NCBI GenBank assembly: GCA_029204225.1
Contig: CM055096.1
Coordinates: 64,011,240 to 64,075,239 of the forward strand
Direction of reading: 5' to 3'
Origin: Diphasiastrum complanatum
Taxonomy: Eukaryota; Streptophyta; Lycopodiopsida; Lycopodiales; Lycopodiaceae
Length of the DNA: 64,000 nt
Made by a program: the position numbers and the translations under genes. This document shows positions 1 through 8,511 of this stretch, in pieces. A model generated the notes under the pieces. The model did not search any database. It saw only the letters and a list, made by a program, of their open reading frames with translations, and had not been told where the DNA came from. Each line of letters begins with the position of its first letter. Position 1 is the stretch's first letter.

Positions 1-140
1 TATGATACAGGTGTTGGGCACATGCCTAGAGCAGGGGTCACAGGTGCATCACGTGGTAGAGGTGGGACACATGCCACAGATTATACCGCAAGACGGGCAG
101 GGCACACAGGGGGGCCAGTGGCATACCTTCTTATGTTGAT

Positions 141-473
141 ATGATGGAGGAGGCTCTTGATAGGGGGCAGAGTGATTTGGGTTTACCTTCCGCAGCTGCT
201 TGGATGCGTGCATCACAGAGCCATAGGCATTTCTATGACAGCACACCAGAGGAGTCACCAGATGTCTTTGATTGTACCAATTGGGAGGCCATGCAGGGTC
301 TGCATGGTGCACAGGATGAGGCACGGGATAATCCAGAGGATGGTGCACACGATGAGTCCCAGAGCCCACAGCATTTGTATTCGGATGCCCAGCTGGACGA
401 CTTGATTGCAGAGAAGCAATCAAATGCTTCTGACTTGTTCTTAATGAACATTACTCTGGTAAAATGGGAGTAG
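141..473 (+). CDS. Unidentified acidic ORF, possibly the 5' part of the AT-hook gene
   Basis: A 110-codon open frame from ATG at 141, rich in Asp, Glu, Gln and His. I recognise no family. From about 412 its frame runs into the antisense Copia fragment, so only the first ~90 codons are independent of the transposon. Another ORF of similar base composition begins on the same strand right after that fragment (1006-1977). The two could therefore be halves of one gene split by the Copia piece, or two exons. That is inference. The reading frame may extend upstream beyond the window. Confidence 0.3.
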   Translation: MMEEALDRGQSDLGLPSAAAWMRASQSHRHFYDSTPEESPDVFDCTNWEAMQGLHGAQDEARDNPEDGAHDESQSPQHLYSDAQLDDLIAEKQSNASDLFLMNITLVKWE

Positions 474-1017
474 TCATCAATGAATGTAATAAAATATAGA
501 GCCTTACCCAAGGAAGGTACGCCCATAGGACCACATAAGTCACTGTGTATCAGTGACAGAATGGACTTGGCTCTTCTGGCCTGTCCTCTTGGAAATATGG
601 TTCTAGGTTATTTGCCTAGTAAGCAACTTTTACAGACAGATTGATTAGCTGTAGTAACAACATTTATATTCATGTCCTTGACCATTTAGTTATGATGCAT
701 ATACAAGATTGAGCGCATATTTAGATGTCCTAATAAATTAGCATAAGAACAACTCACAGAAAGTGCAACATCATGACTCAATATGTACAAGTTTCCTTCT
801 CTGTAAGCAGAGAGGATTTCCTTTGAATTCTCATCTAAAATAGTACATCGCCTAGCAATAAACAAAGCTCTATAGCCTTGATCAGTGATCTTGCTTATAG
901 ACAATAAGCTCTTTGTTAATCTGGGTACATAAAGTACACCATTAAGCTGCCTAGTAATGCCATCAGAGAATTGTAGTCGAATAGAGCCTTGGCCTTTGAC
1001 TTGATGTGAACTGCCAA
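412..1017 (-). mobile_element. Ty1/Copia pol fragment (GAG-pre-integrase to integrase core), antisense
   Basis: Read on the minus strand from about 1005 to 412 this encodes consecutive Copia blocks. First come 'VLYVPRLTKSLLSISKI' and the pre-integrase region with 'LLGHLNMRS' (the usual LGH motif), then 'CKSCLLGK', which carries the second half of the HHCC zinc finger. The integrase core start follows with 'HSDLCGPMGVPSLGK' and 'FITFIDDYSHFTRV'. Stops and at least one frameshift break it (for example after 'MHHN'). No LTR, primer site or target duplication adjoins it. The ends are abrupt, at a Cys-Phe codon pair on the left and within the protease-to-pre-integrase linker on the right. It is therefore a captured internal piece and not a standard insertion. 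Confidence 0.88.
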
Positions 1018-1977
1018 CAGATGCCGAGCGTCAGGGCGCCCCCATCCTCTCTAGCCAGCATGCCCTACACAGAGTCTCAGCCAGAGCAGCTACACGAGGT
1101 GCCTGCAGTTCCTCCAGTTCCTCAGAGGGTGTATGTGCGCCGCACAGCACCTCCAGTGCCACCGATACCGTTGAGGCCTGCAACCCCTTCATCGCCATCC
1201 ACTTTTGCAGCAACAGGTCTCCATGGCAGGCCACCATCTGTGCCCAGATCTTCTCTTGCAGCGCCCACATCTACAGACGCTCCTCCAGTGGCAGCACCCA
1301 CAACACATCCTCCTCCATTGGCAGCACCCACGGCACCGGCTCCTCCTTTGCCAGCACCCACAGCACCGGCTGTTCCTTTGGCAGCACCCAGGATGTACCA
1401 GTACCGTCCACCGCAGCGCCCCTTTCAGTACTTATCGCCACTGTACTTGCCTCCTGCAGGGACGGCCCCCCCACATCCAGTTCCTTCACCAGTAGCAGGC
1501 CCACGAGCACACACTCCTCGGACCTATCCTCCACTATCAGCTGCACAGGGACACCCATCTTTGGCTACTCTATCCCAGCCGGCCGCAGCTTGGGCCCAGC
1601 CTAGTCAGCCAAGTGATCTGCATGGGGGTGATGAGGCATTGACGGCTCCCCTCATCCGCAAGAGGCCAGGAAGGCCCAAGGCTGCACCGAACAAGAAAGG
1701 CAGGGCACAGAAACTGCCAGGGAAGAGAGGACGACCTCGCAGGGCTCCAGTTGCTGGTAGACGTGCAATATTACAGCCAGCTGCAACAGGTGTTGTTGGT
1801 TTAGCCTGCTTGGGGGCTGATGCGGAGGCAGATGGGGAGGATGAGGATGACGAGTCTTCCCCCTCGGATACACAGCCCATGCCAGTACCAGACAGGCATA
1901 GATATCAGTTGCGAGAGTCAGCTCGGGGCCCTGAGTTATCTCCGGAGCATTCATCTGAGTTTGAGGCAGAGCATTGA
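1006..1977 (+). CDS. Unidentified proline-rich protein with AT-hook motifs and an acidic C-terminus
   Basis: Open frame of 323 codons. Residues ~20-190 are rich in Pro and Ala, with an imperfect repeat around 'LAAPTAPAPPLPAPT' at ~85-125. Residues ~215-250 hold two AT-hook-like cores, 'KRPGRPK' and 'KRGRPRR', plus 'NKKGR', which would suggest minor-groove DNA binding in a nucleus. Residues ~265-290 are an acidic run (EADGEDEDDE). I do not recognise the whole protein. The ATG lies at the edge of the antisense Copia fragment, so the true start may be upstream or at Met 6. Base composition is clearly more GC-rich than the following DNA. It faces the minus-strand ORF 2477-2821 tail to tail. It could be a transposon accessory protein or a plant gene fragment. 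Confidence 0.45.
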   Translation: MNCQQMPSVRAPPSSLASMPYTESQPEQLHEVPAVPPVPQRVYVRRTAPPVPPIPLRPATPSSPSTFAATGLHGRPPSVPRSSLAAPTSTDAPPVAAPTTHPPPLAAPTAPAPPLPAPTAPAVPLAAPRMYQYRPPQRPFQYLSPLYLPPAGTAPPHPVPSPVAGPRAHTPRTYPPLSAAQGHPSLATLSQPAAAWAQPSQPSDLHGGDEALTAPLIRKRPGRPKAAPNKKGRAQKLPGKRGRPRRAPVAGRRAILQPAATGVVGLACLGADAEADGEDEDDESSPSDTQPMPVPDRHRYQLRESARGPELSPEHSSEFEAEH

Positions 1978-2476
1978 TTGTAGCTCTGTCATTTTATTTT
2001 CAGCAGTTTGATATCATGTTCCATGTTTGGCAACCAGATGGTCGAACACTGTATTCAGACCATTTTTCATATTATATTTAGTGTTGGACATATTCTATTC
2101 ACTGCACAATGTGTATTTCTCAATTTGTAATTGTGATGTTCTACTTGCAGTTTTACTTCAAATGGTGTGTGCGTGTTTTCAATTAGTTTTCACTACAGAG
2201 ATTGAGAGCATATGCATAACACAGAAATACAACCCCCCTTATAGCATTTCATAAACACATACATTAGATTGCAATACACAAGGCACGCATTGCACAAAAA
2301 ACACATCGTACATTAATTCATCAGATGTATCAAAACTACAATACGTATTTCCGCCGCATACGGCTGGGGCTGTTCTTTACACTATGCTAGACACTAAATG
2401 TTGTCTCATCTACTGATGAACATTACATAACAACAGTCAGCCACATACGGCTAGACCCCATCTATGCTAAACATTC
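1978..2476. other. Intergenic spacer between convergent ORFs, with a duplicated motif
   Basis: AT-rich spacer without a supportable gene. Near 2355-2400 and again near 2439-2475 the motif 'CATACGGCT' is followed within about 40 bp by 'TATGCTA', giving two imperfect direct copies just downstream of the stop of the minus-strand ORF. Their role is unknown. They could belong to a 3' end shared with a dispersed repeat. Confidence 0.5.
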
Positions 2477-2821
2477 CTATGGATCCTCCACTGACTCCTC
2501 GCCCTCGTTAGGAGCATTGTTATGTCGCTCTCGCTTTGCCTCCCGGTTAGCCCGAGCTGCCTCCTGGTCAGCCCGACGACGGGCAGCCCTTTCCTTGACC
2601 ATGATGAGCTGCCATCGTGTGAAGCTCATTCCGATCTGCTCATCCAAATTCAGCTCGACAGCGGGGGCGGGGGCCACATCGAGGGCGGGGATCTGTAGCT
2701 CTGGGTGTCTCTGCCGAGTCTCTCGCAGCATCTCTGCAATCTCTGCCTCTTGCTTCCGATGCCTTTCGTTGTGCCTTCGGACATCTTCCTTGAGCTTCCT
2801 CCTGGCTTTGCCCTCCGCCAT
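2477..2821 (-). CDS. Unidentified small charged coiled-coil protein
   Basis: 114 codons from an ATG with good context at 2819-2821. The N-terminal ~40 residues are Lys/Arg/Glu-rich and heptad-like ('EAEIAEMLRETRQRH'). A short Pro/Ala/Val hydrophobic stretch and 'LDEQIGMSFTRWQLIM' follow at ~55-80. A strongly basic-acidic helix 'ERAARRRADQEAARANREA' lies at ~80-100, and the tail is acidic. The opposite-strand ORF over the same bases reads as a Ser/Arg/Leu-rich shadow. I do not recognise the family. It is convergent with the AT-hook ORF, and its upstream side is made entirely of tandem repeats, so any promoter would lie in or beyond those repeats. Confidence 0.45.
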   Translation of the reverse strand: MAEGKARRKLKEDVRRHNERHRKQEAEIAEMLRETRQRHPELQIPALDVAPAPAVELNLDEQIGMSFTRWQLIMVKERAARRRADQEAARANREAKRERHNNAPNEGEESVEDP

Positions 2822-2847
2822 CTCACGACACCCTATTGCTCGAAATG

Positions 2848-3030
2848 ACCCTCACAGCCTCTCACAGCCTCTCAATGGCTCTCTCACAGCCTCCCTCTCA
2901 CAGCCTCTCACTCGGTCTGTGACACAGCCTCTCACAATGCCTCTCTCTCACAGCCTCTCACTGGCTCTCCCTCACAGCCTCTCACAATGCCTCTCCTAGC
3001 CTCTCACTGGCTCTCTCACTGTCTCGTGAG
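2848..3030. repeat. Minisatellite of CTCACAGCCT-type units
   Basis: About 13 imperfect units built from 'CTCACAGCCT' and 'CTCACTGGCT', spaced 14-25 bp, with variants such as 'CTCACAATGCCT'. The array starts 27 bp upstream of the minus-strand ORF start. The open frame across it (Ser/Leu-rich) is a product of the repeat and not a gene. Confidence 0.85.
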
Positions 3031-3079
3031 TGCCTATTTAACCCCACAGCCTGTTTCCCAATTTGCTTTTGTTGATGAT

Positions 3080-3425
3080 CCCATGTGCTACTGTACCTGC
3101 CCCATGTATTGCTCCCCCACATGCTGTCCGATTGGGTCCATGGTCTGCTCCTCCACAGTGCCCATGTGACGGTGTACCTGTCCGGATGTATTGCTCCCCC
3201 ACATGCTGCACTCCGATTGGGTCCATGGTCTGCTCCTCCACAGTGCCCATGTGCTACTGTACCTACCCCATGTATTGCTCCCCGACATGCTGCACTCCGA
3301 TTGGGTCCGTGGTCTGCTCCCCCACAGTGCCCATGTGACGGTGTACCTGTCCGGATTTGCTACTCCCCCACATGCTGCACTCCCATTGACCACCGGGTCT
3401 GCTCTCCCACAGTGCCCCTAGTACA
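3080..3425. repeat. Higher-order minisatellite, four ~84-bp units in an ABAB pattern
   Basis: Units begin with 'CCCATGTG' at 3080, 3161, 3246 and 3330, so the periods are 81, 85 and 84 bp. Two sequence types alternate. Type A continues 'CTACTGTACCT' and type B continues 'ACGGTGTACCTGTCCGGAT'. All share the core 'ATTGGGTCC' and 'GGTCTGCTCC' except the last unit, where the core has diverged. The ABAB order points to growth of a dimer by unequal exchange. Several overlapping ORFs on both strands are artefacts of the period. Confidence 0.87.
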
Positions 3426-3549
3426 GTCCCCCTGTATAGTAACATCTTTTTTCTAAACCGTAGCCCTTTCTTTTCCTGAATTTTTTACCGTTTTAGCCTG
3501 TTAAAAGGGTTTTTTTTTTTAAAAAAATAATAAAAAATATTATTTTTGT

Positions 3550-3640
3550 GGTACCGCCCTGGTACCGCTGGTCCGAGGGCGGCACCATAACCGCGGTACC
3601 ACCATTATGGTACCGCGGTACCATAATGGCGGTACCACGT
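3550..3640. repeat. GGTACC-rich repeat with a 42-bp near-perfect palindrome
   Basis: The segment 3595-3636 reads almost identically on both strands. Of 21 base pairs in the arms only one is mismatched (position 3601 against 3631), and the centre is CGCG. The core unit is 'GGTACC' with 'CATTATGGTACC'. Two further diverged 'GGTACCG' units lie at 3550-3575. It sits next to A/T homopolymer runs (3500-3545) and could extrude as a cruciform. Confidence 0.87.
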
Positions 3641-3649
3641 GCCACTATG

Positions 3650-3805
3650 ATACAAACACATATACATAGATACATACACTTACACTTACATATATACATA
3701 CACATACACATAAACATATGTACACACACATACACACACACACCATCGGTCGCCCGTCATCGGCGGGCAAGCTATGCTAGTATATATATATATATATATA
3801 TATAA
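3650..3805. repeat. Microsatellite cluster: CATA/CACA tract and (TA)n
   Basis: Positions ~3655-3745 are a degenerate TACA/CACA tract and ~3779-3804 an uninterrupted (TA)n. No coding content is seen through 4000. Confidence 0.8.
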
Positions 3806-4007
3806 ACTAACGAAGTGTGCCCCTCACAGTGGGAGCATCATCCATAGGAGGCTGTGGCTGTAAAATGCTTTAAACTAGCTACGAATGAAAGTAGAACAAA
3901 GCAGAAGTAAAATAAGCCCACAACCCGGGCCAGGTATAATAGAAGAACTACAGAAAATGTACCAATGCCCACAACCCATCTACTTGGTAGAGATTTAATT
4001 ATCTACT

Positions 4008-4720
4008 TTGATAATATCCTTGTTTTTAGCCTCACGCTTGCTATGCATGTCTCCCATCTATCAACATATTTGTATTCATTCTCCTAATGAGTACAAAACT
4101 ACTTTTTGTACCCATTTTGGCCTTTTTGAAATCAAAACGTTTCCTATTGGTGTTATCAATGGCCGTCCTTCCTTCCAAAATGCCATGAACAATATCCTAC
4201 ATCCTTTACTTGGCAAATGTGTCTTTGTCTATTTCGATGACATCCTTGTCCTTAGCCTCAATCTTGCTACGCATGTCTCCCATTCGAACTTTTTTCCAAC
4301 TCATGATTTGCCCTCAATTGCATGTTGAATGCTCCGAATGTTCTTTTGTGGTGACCACAATTGAATTATGGTGTTCTTAGTTTCTTATGGTACTGTTCAT
4401 CTTGAATCCAAGAAACTCGAAGCCATTTCTACCTGGCCTACTCCTACTAATCTCCGTGTGGTGCACATGTTGTTTGCCCTTGCTCTTCATCTCTATAACT
4501 CTATTTCACACTTTGTTTCTATTTTATCTCCCATACATGCTCTATTAATGAAGGATGCCCCTTTTGTGTCAAATTTTGAGCGTGGCATGCCTTCAATACC
4601 TTAAGACTTTGCTTAGTACTGCTCCTCTCTATTGTCTTCCCAATTTTAACTAGAGAATTGTTGTCAAAAGTAATGCTAGTTTCAATTGTCTACGAGCCTT
4701 ACTACACCAACCCCATGGCA
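4008..4720 (+). mobile_element. Ty3/Gypsy reverse transcriptase/RNase H fragment, decayed
   Basis: In plus frames the translation contains 'SPNEYKTTFCTHFGLFE', a block corresponding to the Gypsy 'MPFGLTNA' region, then 'VYFDDILV' (the F/YxDD catalytic box of RT). After a break comes 'ISTWPTPTNLR', which matches the segment between RT and RNase H. The stretch near 4005-4060 repeats the sequence around the catalytic box at 4229-4290 (both contain 'CATGTCTCCCAT'). The RT box is therefore present twice, and the first copy is scrambled. Frameshifts and stops prevent function. No LTRs can be assigned. Confidence 0.85.
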
Positions 4721-4842
4721 TCATTGATCACTATTTTGGTTTTGGAGTGGGTGTTTGTCAAACTCCTTTCTGAACTCAACCTACAAACAATAGTAAACCA
4801 CACATAGATTGATCTCAAAATTCAAGTTTTCTTCGATTCTCA

Positions 4843-5443
4843 GCAAGCACCAAACCCACAAGGAGCTAGCTGCCTTGTCTCCACCCAACCTTTGATGCAT
4901 AGAATGTGATGAGGAATGCCTCTCTCTAGACTCACTTATGCACAATCCTCAAGCACCCCTTAACGTTGACCCTTCCTAATACCAACACATGGCCAATTTC
5001 ATGCACAGTCGACACTTGCCACTTGGCAGTACCTTGACACATAGGCAAGTGAGTAGGCTGACATGTTGCTCATACACTGGACCAAGTGTCCAAGTCAGCA
5101 TGTGGCACGTGTCATGTTTGAAAAGTCAACCCTAACATGCGTCACTCATTCACTGGACCAAGTGTCCCTGTGAGCATATGACACGTGTCCGGTTGACTAG
5201 TCATCTCTCCTTTTTAGGAGGTTAGTCCAACCACTCCTAATAAATGACCCAGTACCCCATGCCAAAGCTAAGCACGACTCTCTGAGGTCCAATGCTAACT
5301 AATCTTTTTTTAATAATTAAATTACTTACAAAGGTCACTACAGGCTGGTGACCTTAACCATTTTAGTAATTACAATAATTACAAAATGTGCATCTGTCTA
5401 TGAAAATCGTAAATAACTGAGACAGGGAGTAAAGGCTCTAACA
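4843..5443 (-). repeat. 3' LTR of the deleted chromovirus
   Basis: On the minus strand it starts TGTTAGAGCC at 5443, right after the polypurine tract. It carries several 'GACACGTGTC'-like palindromic motifs (ACGTG cores near 5110, 5185). The left boundary is approximate, set where similarity to the 6.0-6.6 kb copy fades. Confidence 0.7.
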
Positions 5444-5460
5444 TCCTTGCCCCTCAAAAA
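5444..5460 (-). other. Polypurine tract
   Basis: The minus strand reads TTTTTGAGGGGCAAGGA immediately before the LTR TG. This is the usual site of plus-strand priming in LTR retrotransposons. Confidence 0.65.
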
Positions 5461-6015
5461 AAGACATCGTTTGTGACAAACTAGGGTATTGTGCACGCAA
5501 AAACCGTGCACGGTCTCCCAGGTAGCATTTGCAAGAGGTCTTCTATGCCAAGCAACTAAGTATATCAAAGATCAAGCGGTTACATAGACGTTTCTCCCGC
5601 CCTATCAAATATCCTTGTTGGCTCATGGATTTCCTCTACATGCTCCTAAATAGAGTCACAACCGGCTCACCTCCATACATCGGAGTTGCCAATGACAATT
5701 GGCCTAATCCAACCTCCTACAATAACCAGCTTCCCATACTACTGGCGATCGCACTTGGCTCTCACTAGCACCTTGATTGCTTGTCTTAAATCTTTTCAAC
5801 TAACTCAAACATTTAGCCCATTGAGTTAGAAATCAGCTATACTAGGCACTTTGAGGAATTCCCACAATAACAAGACTAGTAGGCCTAAAACCATATTGGG
5901 CCACCAAGAGTTACATAGGATCATCTTATAGGTCCAATCCACACCAGGATGAGCACCATTACTCTCATGACATGAATGCAAAATCTGCTTACACAGCCCT
6001 TTACTTATTCAATTC

Positions 6016-6598
6016 TCAACAAGTAGCATGAATCCACCAAACCCACAAGGAGCTGGCTGCCTTGTCTTCACCCAGCCTTTGCTGCATAGAATGTGATGAG
6101 GAATGCCTCTCTCTAGGCTCACTTATGCACAATCCTCAAGCACCCCTTAACCCTAACCCTTCCTAATGTCTACACGTGGCCAGTTACATGCACGGTCGAC
6201 ACTTGCCACTTGGCAGTACACTGACACATAGGCAAGTGAGTAGGCTGACATGTGTCACATACACTGGGCCACGTGTATGTGTCAGGTTTGATCGGTCAAC
6301 CCTGACATGTGTCACTCTTTCACTGGACCAAGTGTCCCTGTGAGCATATAACACGTGTCCTGTTGACTATTCATCTCTTACTTTTTGGGAAGTCAGTCCA
6401 GCCACTCCTAATAAATGGCCCAGTATCCCATGCCCCCCTTTGAGGTCCAATGCCAACTAATTATAGTTTATTTACAAATTACTTACAAAGATCACCACAG
6501 GTCGGTGACTTATCCATTTCAGTAATTACAATAATCACAAAATGTGCATATGTCTATAAAACGATAAATAATCGGGACAGAGAGTTTAGGTTCTAATA
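6016..6598 (-). repeat. 5' LTR of the deleted chromovirus
   Basis: Direct copy of 4843-5443 with scattered substitutions and small indels. The conserved blocks include 'CAAGGAGCTGGCTGCCTTGT', 'GACACATAGGCAAGTGAGTA' and 'TTAGTAATTACAATAAT'-like ends. The terminal TG appears changed to TA. The two LTRs differ at many sites, which suggests an old insertion. Confidence 0.7.
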
Positions 6599-7045
6599 TT
6601 GGGCACGCTCCTTCCAAGAGGACACACTCTCTTCCCTCTTATTTCTCTAGTTTGGATAAGCTTAGGTTGATTGCCTAGAAGCTTCTATTTTAGGGTTCCT
6701 AATGGGTCCTATGCACATTGAATCTGTATCTTAGGATTTGGTATGGCTACAACTCTTCATGGGCCTTTGCTACTATTTGTAGGTTTGCAATCGATTTAAT
6801 GTGACGCTATTGGCCATTCTTCATGGGAGATTGTTAGATTGCTTCTTGTGTTGTCAACTATCTCTTCTTTTATGAAAAATGTTATCCTACTCAAACGGAA
6901 ATTGCATGACAAATCTGTTAAAAAATCTATTGAAACCATCGATCGCATTTAAACTTAATTATGGCTTAAAAATAGAAATAAAATTGAATGGTTGTGACTG
7001 TATATTTTTTGCCCTAAAATTGCCCTAAATTGGACCCTTGATCAG

Positions 7046-7215
7046 AGCTTTAATCTGATACCCATATTGCCCACCAAATTTTAAAAAAAAAAAAACGTTT
7101 CTCAAAAACGCTCCCCCAAACCAGAAACGCATTTAAGGATGAGGGGACATCATAGTTGCCTAGAAACACGTTTCTGGGCAAAAACGTTTTTAGAAATGCG
7201 TTTCTGGGCCAGAAT
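7046..7215. repeat. Repeat module with a 14-bp perfect inverted repeat (copy 1)
   Basis: It begins 'GATACCCATATTGCCC', followed by an A-run and 'CGTTTCTCAAAAACGCTCCCCC'-like sequence. It then holds arms CCAGAAACGCATTT (7121-7134) and the exact reverse complement (7194-7207), with further 'GAAACACGTTTC' palindromes between. A second copy of its left part lies at 7752-7835. It is possibly a small non-autonomous DNA element. No target duplication could be fixed. Confidence 0.6.
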
Positions 7216-7744
7216 CGCAGAAAAAAAAAAAAGGATATTCATGATATTGCATTGCTTTGTAGGTTATCCTAAATTGTTCTTTTCCTAGTTCTCCCTTAAG
7301 GAAACTCATATCTGTATCAGTAAAAATTACCAGACGAGGATCAATGGTATTCATAGTTTCCAATATAAGTTTTCCAGCCTCTCCCATCCCACGACTTAAC
7401 GTCTCCTTTGTGGAAATGGCTGTGCCATGCATATCAACTTGAGCCACGCCATGCATTCACATATTTTGAGGTCCCAAATGTAGCTAAATAAGGCTCTAAC
7501 TGCCAAAACAATTGAAAAAGCCAATTAACCCTTACTGAAAAAACTGAACAAGCCAATCATAGACCTCATTGGACCCAATAGTAGCTCTAAATGAATTGAC
7601 AGAAAAGATATCAAAAGTAACACGACAAGCCACTCTGACTTTCAACCTTGATAGAATCTTACAAGCATTGTTGCACCCACATTGGACCACATTGTACCCG
7701 AAACATTCGGCAACCTACATAAATGAGCTGCCCTTAATGAATAA
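7216..7744. other. Sequence between the two CGTTTC modules; no recognised gene
   Basis: A minus-strand ORF of 88 codons (7190-7456) and a plus ORF of 61 codons (7569-7754) occur. Neither shows a family motif I can name, and the minus ORF runs into the poly-A-containing repeat module. I treat the stretch as unassigned. Confidence 0.4.
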
Positions 7745-7850
7745 TTTAATTTGATACCCATATTGCCCCCCCCCCCCCCAAAAAAAAAAAAAGAACGTTT
7801 CTCAAAAACGCTCCCCCATTTCAGAAACGCGTTTCTAGAAACGCAATGCA
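7745..7850. repeat. Repeat module (copy 2)
   Basis: Direct partial copy of 7052-7125: the same 'GATACCCATATTGCCC' start (here expanded to a 14-C run), A-run and 'CGTTTCTCAAAAACGCTCCCC'-type block. A nested palindrome 'GAAACGCGTTTC' follows, then 'GAAACGC'. Confidence 0.65.
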
Positions 7851-8161
7851 ACAAATATGATAGACATCTATACATATGTCATTTTGAGCTTTTTAAAGCT
7901 ATACGAAGTTGCAATCCAATCACCTTCAATGTTTATGTCCTTACGTGTAGAAGGTTCTCTCAGAGTTCATGCTAGAAAATAAAATGTTACTTCTAGCCTT
8001 TTCGTTTGGAATCTATGAAGGCACTACTGTTCAGCTTCTGGTGCATTGGAATGGAAGGCCAGTGTTTACTTTAGGAAACACTCTTTTTGAACTGTTTGCA
8101 ACCCGAAGTTGAACTGTTCACACAATTGATTGGCAAAATTTGTTCTTAATTTGGACTGCAG

Positions 8162-8511
8162 ATGAAATTCTCTTCTCTGAAGCAAATCGCCTTCTTCGGG
8201 CAGGCGGTTTCTTTGTTTGGCTAGATGGATCGGAAACAGATACCATGTTGAGTGGTATGCAGTCACATTTCCCACAATCCCTTTTTGCTCTCTCATGATT
8301 GAAGTTTATTATATTTCTAATATCTTTGTTCTCTGAATTTTGATATCAGATGTCTTACAGGAATGCTGAGGCTAACAACGTCTCTATGCTGGAAGCTACT
8401 TCTGACAGACCATAGGCTTTCTATTTGGCAAAAGCATACCAACACCACATGTCAAGTACAAAATCAAAAGATAGCAGTCCCACATTTCTCTGAAGAACAA
8501 GCGTTTCCAAA
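8162..8511 (+). pseudogene. PMT exons 1-2 as seen: end of N-terminal methyltransferase half
   Basis: The exon after CAG at 8159-8161 reads 'DEILFSEANRLLRAGG' then 'FFVW', equivalent to the family motif (G)xLLLEVNRVLRPGGFFVW. Pro in RPGG is replaced by Ala. Its donor is unclear (~8250-8260). After an intron ending at 8349 or 8360, a second exon to 8511 encodes 'LTTSLCWKLL' and 'LSIWQKHTNTTC', matching the family's SMCWKL...AIWQKP...C block. A GTAACA donor follows at 8512. Confidence 0.65.

Larger units (their letters stand above)
4843..6598 (-). mobile_element. Internally deleted chromovirus-type Gypsy element (LTR, short interior, LTR)
   Basis: Two ~590-bp direct copies (4843-5443 and 6016-6598) flank only ~570 bp. 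On the minus strand the interior ends with a chromodomain tail ('LVAWHRRPLANATWE', ~5595-5510). A purine-rich tract (5444-5460) then sits directly before an LTR starting TGTTAGAG. This is the expected order chromodomain, polypurine tract, 3' LTR. The upstream copy at 6016-6598 would be the 5' LTR, with a mutated start. Gag, protease, RT and most of the integrase are absent. The same LTR family recurs at 10.8-11.8 kb. Confidence 0.75.

Noticed and set aside
1031-1954. Minus-strand ORFs opposite the AT-hook ORF
   Set aside because: Shadows of the GC-richer plus frame. Their composition is the complement of the Pro/Ala repeats and no domain is visible.
2517-3456. Several plus and minus ORFs over 2.5-3.45 kb, one of 160 codons
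   Set aside because: They are translations of minisatellites or the antisense of the coiled-coil ORF. Repeating peptides follow the DNA period.
7190-7456. 88-codon minus ORF with hydrophilic sequence
   Set aside because: No recognised motif, overlaps the poly-A repeat module, no splice or promoter context.
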